Positions 5,319 through 9,298 of a stretch of DNA of 9,298 bases are shown piece after piece (the first letter of the stretch is position 1; every line of letters begins with the position of its first letter). The notes under the pieces are model-generated. The model was not told the DNA's origin, made no database searches, and saw only the letters and a program-made list of their open reading frames with translations. Origin of the DNA: an uncultured Chitinophagaceae bacterium. Its GTDB lineage: Bacteria; Bacteroidota; Bacteroidia; Chitinophagales; Chitinophagaceae. The translations under genes and the position numbers were made by a program. The stretch is taken from assembly GCA_946479005.1 (NCBI GenBank), contig CAMLEM010000045.1:1-9298 (forward strand), in the 5' to 3' direction.

Positions 5319-6654
5319 TTTTAGCCCCGAAGTGGTTCAGAAGAGAAATTATATTCTCGACACCATCCGTCGCGTGTTCACTCTCTATGGATTTCAGCCC
5401 CTGGAAACCCCGGCAATGGAGAACCTGGAAACTTTGATGGGTAAGTATGGCGAAGAAGGAGACAAGCTCATTTTTAAAATACTGAACAATGGGCTGGATA
5501 ACCCCGCCAAAGAAGCCCAGGTAAGAGAGGATTTTGAAAAAGTTTTGAAAGGAAAGTCGGTCAAAGGAATTACTGAACGTGCCCTGCGCTATGATCTTAC
5601 CATTCCTTTCGCGCGCTATGTCGCGATGAACCACGCGCAGCTCCATTTTCCTTATAAAAGATACCAGGTACAACCCGTTTGGAGGGCCGACCGCCCGCAG
5701 AAAGGAAGGTATCGTGAATTCTACCAGTGCGACTGTGATGTGGTGGGCAGCCGCTCACTCCATAATGAGGTGGAACTGGCGCTGATCTATACGGAAGTTT
5801 TTCAACAATTGGGACTGAAGGACGCCAAACTTCGGATCAACCACCGCGGCCTCCTCACAGCACTCGCCGAGGCCTGCGGGAATTCGGGCAAAATGACGGA
5901 GATCAGCATTTCCATTGACAAGCTGGATAAGATCGGCTGGGAGAAAGTGGAACAGGAACTGGTGCAGAAAGGATTTTCCAGTGAACAGTCGGGAACGGTG
6001 AGAAAATATTTGGACCTGCAGGGAAGCCGTTCGGAAAAACTGGCCGGGCTGAAAAAACTATTTCCCAATTCGGAAGCAGCCACCAGGGCACTGGCAGACC
6101 TGGAATACATTTTCGATCTCCTGTCAGAAAACAAAGTGGAGATAGAACTGGATCTCACCCTCGCGAGGGGATTGAATTATTATACCGGCTGCATTTTCGA
6201 AGCCAGCGCCCCGGAATCGGTGAAGATCGGCAGCATTGGAGGCGGCGGGCGCTATGATGATCTCACCGGATTGTTCGGGGTTCCGAATGTACCGGGCGTG
6301 GGTATCTCATTCGGGGTTGACCGGATCTATGATGTGCTGGAAGAACTGAAGCTTTTCCCTGGAACGGTACAACAAAGCACGAGCGTGCTGTTCTTCAACC
6401 TGGGTGAAGCAGAGAGCAGGAAAGCATTCGGATTGATGCAACAGCTTCGCGGGAAGGGGATCGCCGCTGAGCTCTTCCACGAAACCACGAAATTCGACAA
6501 GCAATTCAAATACGCTGAAAGAAAGAATATTCCTTATATCGTTATCATTGGCGAGAAAGAACTTGCGGATCAAACCTGCACGATAAAAAAATTAGAGAGC
6601 GGGGAACAACAAACTATCCCCGTAACGGATATTTTTGCATTCCACTTTAAATAA
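5284..6654 (+). CDS. hisS: Histidyl-tRNA synthetase
   Basis: This class II synthetase charges tRNA-His in the cytoplasm. The 456-residue protein starts MTRPTLPQGTRDFSP, the usual HisRS N-terminus. Motif 2 is RADRPQKGRYREFYQCD (134-150). The histidine-specific signature is ARGLNYYTG (294-302), and motif 3 is GGGGRYDDL (319-327) with GVGISFGVDRI (338-348). A C-terminal anticodon-binding domain follows (about 365-456). The YREFYQCDCD wording and the segment around residues 66-100 resemble the eukaryote-like HisRS type, unlike E. coli (YRQFHQ). The start at 5284 gives a 35-base overlap with the phosphatase gene. ATGs at 5278 and 5260 are possible but add residues not seen in the family. The stop overlaps the next start by one base (TAATG). 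Confidence 0.96.
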   Translation: MTRPTLPQGTRDFSPEVVQKRNYILDTIRRVFTLYGFQPLETPAMENLETLMGKYGEEGDKLIFKILNNGLDNPAKEAQVREDFEKVLKGKSVKGITERALRYDLTIPFARYVAMNHAQLHFPYKRYQVQPVWRADRPQKGRYREFYQCDCDVVGSRSLHNEVELALIYTEVFQQLGLKDAKLRINHRGLLTALAEACGNSGKMTEISISIDKLDKIGWEKVEQELVQKGFSSEQSGTVRKYLDLQGSRSEKLAGLKKLFPNSEAATRALADLEYIFDLLSENKVEIELDLTLARGLNYYTGCIFEASAPESVKIGSIGGGGRYDDLTGLFGVPNVPGVGISFGVDRIYDVLEELKLFPGTVQQSTSVLFFNLGEAESRKAFGLMQQLRGKGIAAELFHETTKFDKQFKYAERKNIPYIVIIGEKELADQTCTIKKLESGEQQTIPVTDIFAFHFK

Positions 6655-8600
6655 TGAAGATGAGAAAACTGGCCGCCCTCGTGGCGATGAACCTGGTCAT
6701 CGCCCTGCAGGTTGTGAACTCCCAAAACACGCTTTACAATTATTTCCCGGAGAAAATAAAGGTCCTCGTTGCTTTCAAGCCCCTGGAGATCGGGAGTAAA
6801 ATACCGGTTGAAGTGTTTAATGAAAGCATCCTCGCAAAATCCGCCGAAAACGAGAAAGATGAGGAACTGCTCGGGATCTTAAAAAATATAAAGACTATTG
6901 GAATCAACCTCGACCAGGCATTCTTGCTGGTCTCTGAAGGCTTTGGGTCCGATTCGAAGGTCACCCATCTTCTCGCAAAGCTCGAAGATCCTTCAGCCTT
7001 CAAAAAATTTCTTCTTGACAAAGCAAAGCTGGAGCCCGCAATGATAAGGACCTACGGCACCGACAATGTCTTTTTCCCGGATGAAGAGACCGTGGTCGCC
7101 TTCAATAATAAGGTAGTGATCATCGCCAGTGAAAAAGGAAATTATGATGTGACGGATATAAGCTCTGATACGTTGATCGTTGAAGATTACCAGAAATGGT
7201 ACGAAAACAATAAAGAGAACAAGCAGAGAGGGCTTCGAAACCTGGCTTTTGAATTGCTCACGCCCAGACCTGGCAATGCCTTTGTGCTGGACCCAAAATT
7301 CCAGGCCCTGATGAATGAACCCGGTGAGATCAAAATCTGGAACGAAGACAAGGAAGAGTTGCCCCTGGGAGGAATCATTCCTGCACCCCACTTTTTGCAC
7401 CAACTCTCCAGGCTGTCAACCGGGCTAAAAACCATAGCCATCGAATTCGCCCCGGGGAAGATCATCGCCAGGACCAGGAACTATCCCGCTGAAGAAATGG
7501 CCGCCCTGATCGCGAAAAATCCTCCCGCTCCTGCAGGTGAAGAATTTTTTGATCTTATCCCCGAAGGAAAGATCCTTGCTTTTCTCAATGGTTCCTTAAG
7601 TAATAAAATGATCCGGGAACTCCTGGCAAAACCTGCATTCGAGGAGCTTTCTGACTCGCTGAAGCAGTATACCTCCTTCGATATTCAGCAGCTCCCTTCC
7701 ATTTTTGGTGATAAGATGATGGGTGCGGTGGTATATAACAAAGGCGTTGAGCCGGAGATCGATCTTGTGGTCGGCATCCCGATTCGCGACCTGGATGGAT
7801 TTAAGAAGCTGCAATCAGAACTGGGAAGAGTTATTGACTCGATGAAAAAAACGGATACCACTGATTTCGCGAAAAGATTCCGCCCCGTCGTAAAGAACAA
7901 CGAGAAGATGATGGTCCTTTCGCTCTCAGATAAAACGGCCCGGGATTTTCTTACAAAAAAAGGGGTCCGGTCACTGCCCGCGCATCTGCGTGAATATGCG
8001 AAGTATCCAATGATGCTTCACCTCAACCTGCCGGAGCTCATCAGAACCGTTATGATGAAAGAAACAATGAAATTCGCGCCGGAGGAATTATCCTTCCTCG
8101 ATAAAATGCAGGACATCCGGGTGTATGGTGGAGAGTTTCGCGAAGGAGCCACCCTGGTAACCGCTGAGTTCAATTTCTCCGACCCCAGTCAAAATTCCCT
8201 GGTGCAAGTCTTTGGAATGATCAATGACGTGATGACGATGCTGATGAAGAATAAGTCCGAAAGCGGATACGATGATACTACTACTACTGTAGCTGCAGAC
8301 ACAGCATTTAATGAGGATAAATATAGCCTGCTCCGGGCTTTTCTCCCTGAACTCAATGATGCTAAAGCACAGAAATTCCTGGAAGATTATACTGAGGTTG
8401 TGATCGCATACAAGGAATCACTTTCCGATTCAGCTGAAGACGTCGAAGCGAAAACGATATACCTGCAATGGCAAGAAAGAGCACGCGTAATGGGAAAAGA
8501 TCTTACAGACAAAGAGGACGCGAAAAAATTCAATGAGTATATTTTAATCTTGAAAAAAATCATAGATGAAGAAGATCCGGCAAATAAGGAAGACAACTAG
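6654..8600 (+). CDS. Large secreted protein resembling the DUF4836 family
   Basis: The 648-residue protein has an N-terminal signal peptide (basic MKMRK, then hydrophobic LAALVAMNLVIALQVV, cleavage near VNSQ) and no lipobox, so it should be periplasmic or exported. The body resembles DUF4836/DUF3352-like Bacteroidota proteins and looks internally repeated: LEDPSAFKKFLLDKA (about 110-124) and IRDLDGFKKLQSELG (about 376-391) are similar, each after a hydrophobic strand with charged residues. The C-terminal 110 or so residues are acidic, with a short DDTTTT run from an (ACT)4 microsatellite near 8276. No catalytic motif is visible. The ATG shares one base with the hisS stop, so translation is probably coupled. 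A start at 6660 (MRKL) is an alternative. Function unknown. Confidence 0.82.
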   Translation: MKMRKLAALVAMNLVIALQVVNSQNTLYNYFPEKIKVLVAFKPLEIGSKIPVEVFNESILAKSAENEKDEELLGILKNIKTIGINLDQAFLLVSEGFGSDSKVTHLLAKLEDPSAFKKFLLDKAKLEPAMIRTYGTDNVFFPDEETVVAFNNKVVIIASEKGNYDVTDISSDTLIVEDYQKWYENNKENKQRGLRNLAFELLTPRPGNAFVLDPKFQALMNEPGEIKIWNEDKEELPLGGIIPAPHFLHQLSRLSTGLKTIAIEFAPGKIIARTRNYPAEEMAALIAKNPPAPAGEEFFDLIPEGKILAFLNGSLSNKMIRELLAKPAFEELSDSLKQYTSFDIQQLPSIFGDKMMGAVVYNKGVEPEIDLVVGIPIRDLDGFKKLQSELGRVIDSMKKTDTTDFAKRFRPVVKNNEKMMVLSLSDKTARDFLTKKGVRSLPAHLREYAKYPMMLHLNLPELIRTVMMKETMKFAPEELSFLDKMQDIRVYGGEFREGATLVTAEFNFSDPSQNSLVQVFGMINDVMTMLMKNKSESGYDDTTTTVAADTAFNEDKYSLLRAFLPELNDAKAQKFLEDYTEVVIAYKESLSDSAEDVEAKTIYLQWQERARVMGKDLTDKEDAKKFNEYILILKKIIDEEDPANKEDN

Positions 8601-8617
8601 ATAATGATTTCGGACTT

Positions 8618-8658
8618 GAGATTTGGGATTTTCTTCCCGTCTTCCATTCTTCCCGTCT
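8618..8658. repeat. Convergent-gap repeats: AATCC-type fragment and a 12-base direct repeat
   Basis: GAGATTTGGGATT near 8618-8630 is a short copy, in reverse orientation, of the AAATCCC-type repeat found in the other gaps. It is followed by TTCTTCCCGTCT twice, at 8631-8642 and 8647-8658, a 16-base period. The segment separates two convergent genes. I see no convincing terminator hairpin. Confidence 0.6.
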
Positions 8659-8664
8659 CCTCCG

Positions 8665-9298
8665 CTATGTATTTCCGGCTTCATAAATAACCGCCGCCCC
8701 CTGCCCCACTCCCACGCACATCGTAGCCAAACCGTAGCGCGCGTTCCTCCTCTTCATTTCGTGCAATAGCGTTGTTGAGATCCTCACACCGCTACATCCC
8801 AGGGGATGCCCGATCGCTATAGCGCCGCCATTCACATTCACTTTCTCGATGGGAATATCCATGTCACGCACACAGGCGATGGACTGGGAGGCGAAGGCCT
8901 CATTCAGTTCAACCAGATCGATCTGATCCATCGTCAATCCGGCCCTTTCCAATGCCTTTTGAGTGGCCGGCACCGGCCCCATCCCCATAATGGCGGGATC
9001 CACACCTGCAACGGCCATAGAAACGATCCTGGCCATTGGTGTGAGTCCATATTTAGTAACAGCTTCTTCGCTGGCCAGCAGCATCGCCGCCGCACCATCA
9101 TTAATGCCCGAAGAGTTCCCAGCTGTAACCGAACCATCTTTCGCGAATGCCGGTTTCAGGGAAGCCAGCTTTTCCATCGTCGTCACCCGAGGATGTTCAT
9201 CCGTTTCAAAAACAGATTCCTCGCCTTTGCCATTCCTGGTGATTACACCCGTGATCTCGTCCTTCCATTTCCCTGCTTCAAGGGCTTCAAAATATTTT
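8665..9298 (-). CDS. Thiolase (acetyl-CoA C-acyltransferase type), C-terminal part
   Basis: Thiolases cleave 3-ketoacyl-CoA, or condense two acyl-CoAs, in fatty-acid oxidation and related pathways. The frame is open to the right edge ([19 protein letters not shown] at the upstream end) and holds about 210 residues of a normally 390-residue protein. Visible family landmarks in order are [35 protein letters not shown], the [14 protein letters not shown] block with the active-site His, and [14 protein letters not shown] with the second active-site Cys. The N-terminal half with the nucleophilic Cys lies outside the window. A GTG at 9186 is an internal codon, not the start. I cannot tell whether it is a degradative 3-ketoacyl-CoA thiolase (fadA-like) or an acetyl-CoA acetyltransferase, so no symbol is given. 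It is convergent with the DUF4836-like gene. Confidence 0.93.
   Translation of the reverse strand, partial: KYFEALEAGKWKDEITGVITRNGKGEESVFETDEHPRVTTMEKLASLKPAFAKDGSVTAGNSSGINDGAAAMLLASEEAVTKYGLTPMARIVSMAVAGVDPAIMGMGPVPATQKALERAGLTMDQIDLVELNEAFASQSIACVRDMDIPIEKVNVNGGAIAIGHPLGCSGVRISTTLLHEMKRRNARYGLATMCVGVGQGAAVIYEAGNT

Noticed and set aside
6993..7403. Minus-strand open frame of 136 codons opposite the DUF4836-like gene
   Set aside because: It is a shadow of the plus-strand gene, with no start signal and no recognisable protein.
9184..9186. GTG at 9186 as the thiolase start
   Set aside because: The frame continues upstream to the window edge with thiolase-like sequence (ETDEHPR and before), so this is an internal valine codon.

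Overview
The window looks like chromosomal DNA of a Bacteroidota bacterium, most probably of the Chitinophagaceae/Sphingobacteriales type. This rests on four things: a TonB energy transducer with the Bacteroidota N-terminus (DILRSDLLDILFEHRNKDYG), NuoA and NuoB ends of Bacteroidota type, a signal-peptide protein resembling the Bacteroidota-restricted DUF4836 group, and TAnnTTTG promoter elements close to start codons. No phage, transposase, CRISPR array, tRNA or rRNA is visible. The genes are ordinary and mostly intact. The unusual content is in the gaps between them.

Minus strand, read from about 4.6 kb down to 1: a TonB protein (start near 4553); an 80-residue two-helix membrane protein; a PstS-like lipoprotein whose ATG overlaps the previous stop as ATGA; a secreted TPR protein with a strong Shine-Dalgarno; a likely terminator; then nuoA and the first 14 codons of nuoB. 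The TonB, membrane protein, PstS-like and TPR genes look like one envelope module. The nuo genes appear to be a separate unit with their own promoter.

Plus strand, 4830 to 8600: a tightly packed operon of a low-molecular-weight protein tyrosine phosphatase, histidyl-tRNA synthetase (35-base overlap) and a large secreted DUF4836-like protein (1-base overlap, TAATG). Convergent to it, at the right edge on the minus strand, is the C-terminal half of a thiolase that continues beyond the window.

Intergenic DNA: the four longer gaps and the convergent gap near 8.6 kb hold copies of a degenerate 7-base-periodic repeat (AAATCCC / GGAATCC units). Two copies form a perfect 20-base inverted repeat (3618-3637 with 3713-3732), and one contains a 20-base perfect palindrome (554-573). 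In three cases a TAnnTTTG promoter lies downstream of a tract. The divergent gap 4599-4829 also holds a separate inverted-repeat element (ATCCGTGTTCT and its complement 60 bases apart). No gene-free stretch exceeds 300 bases. I see no clear new defence or metabolic system. The best leads are the repeat family and the TonB/PstS-like/TPR module.
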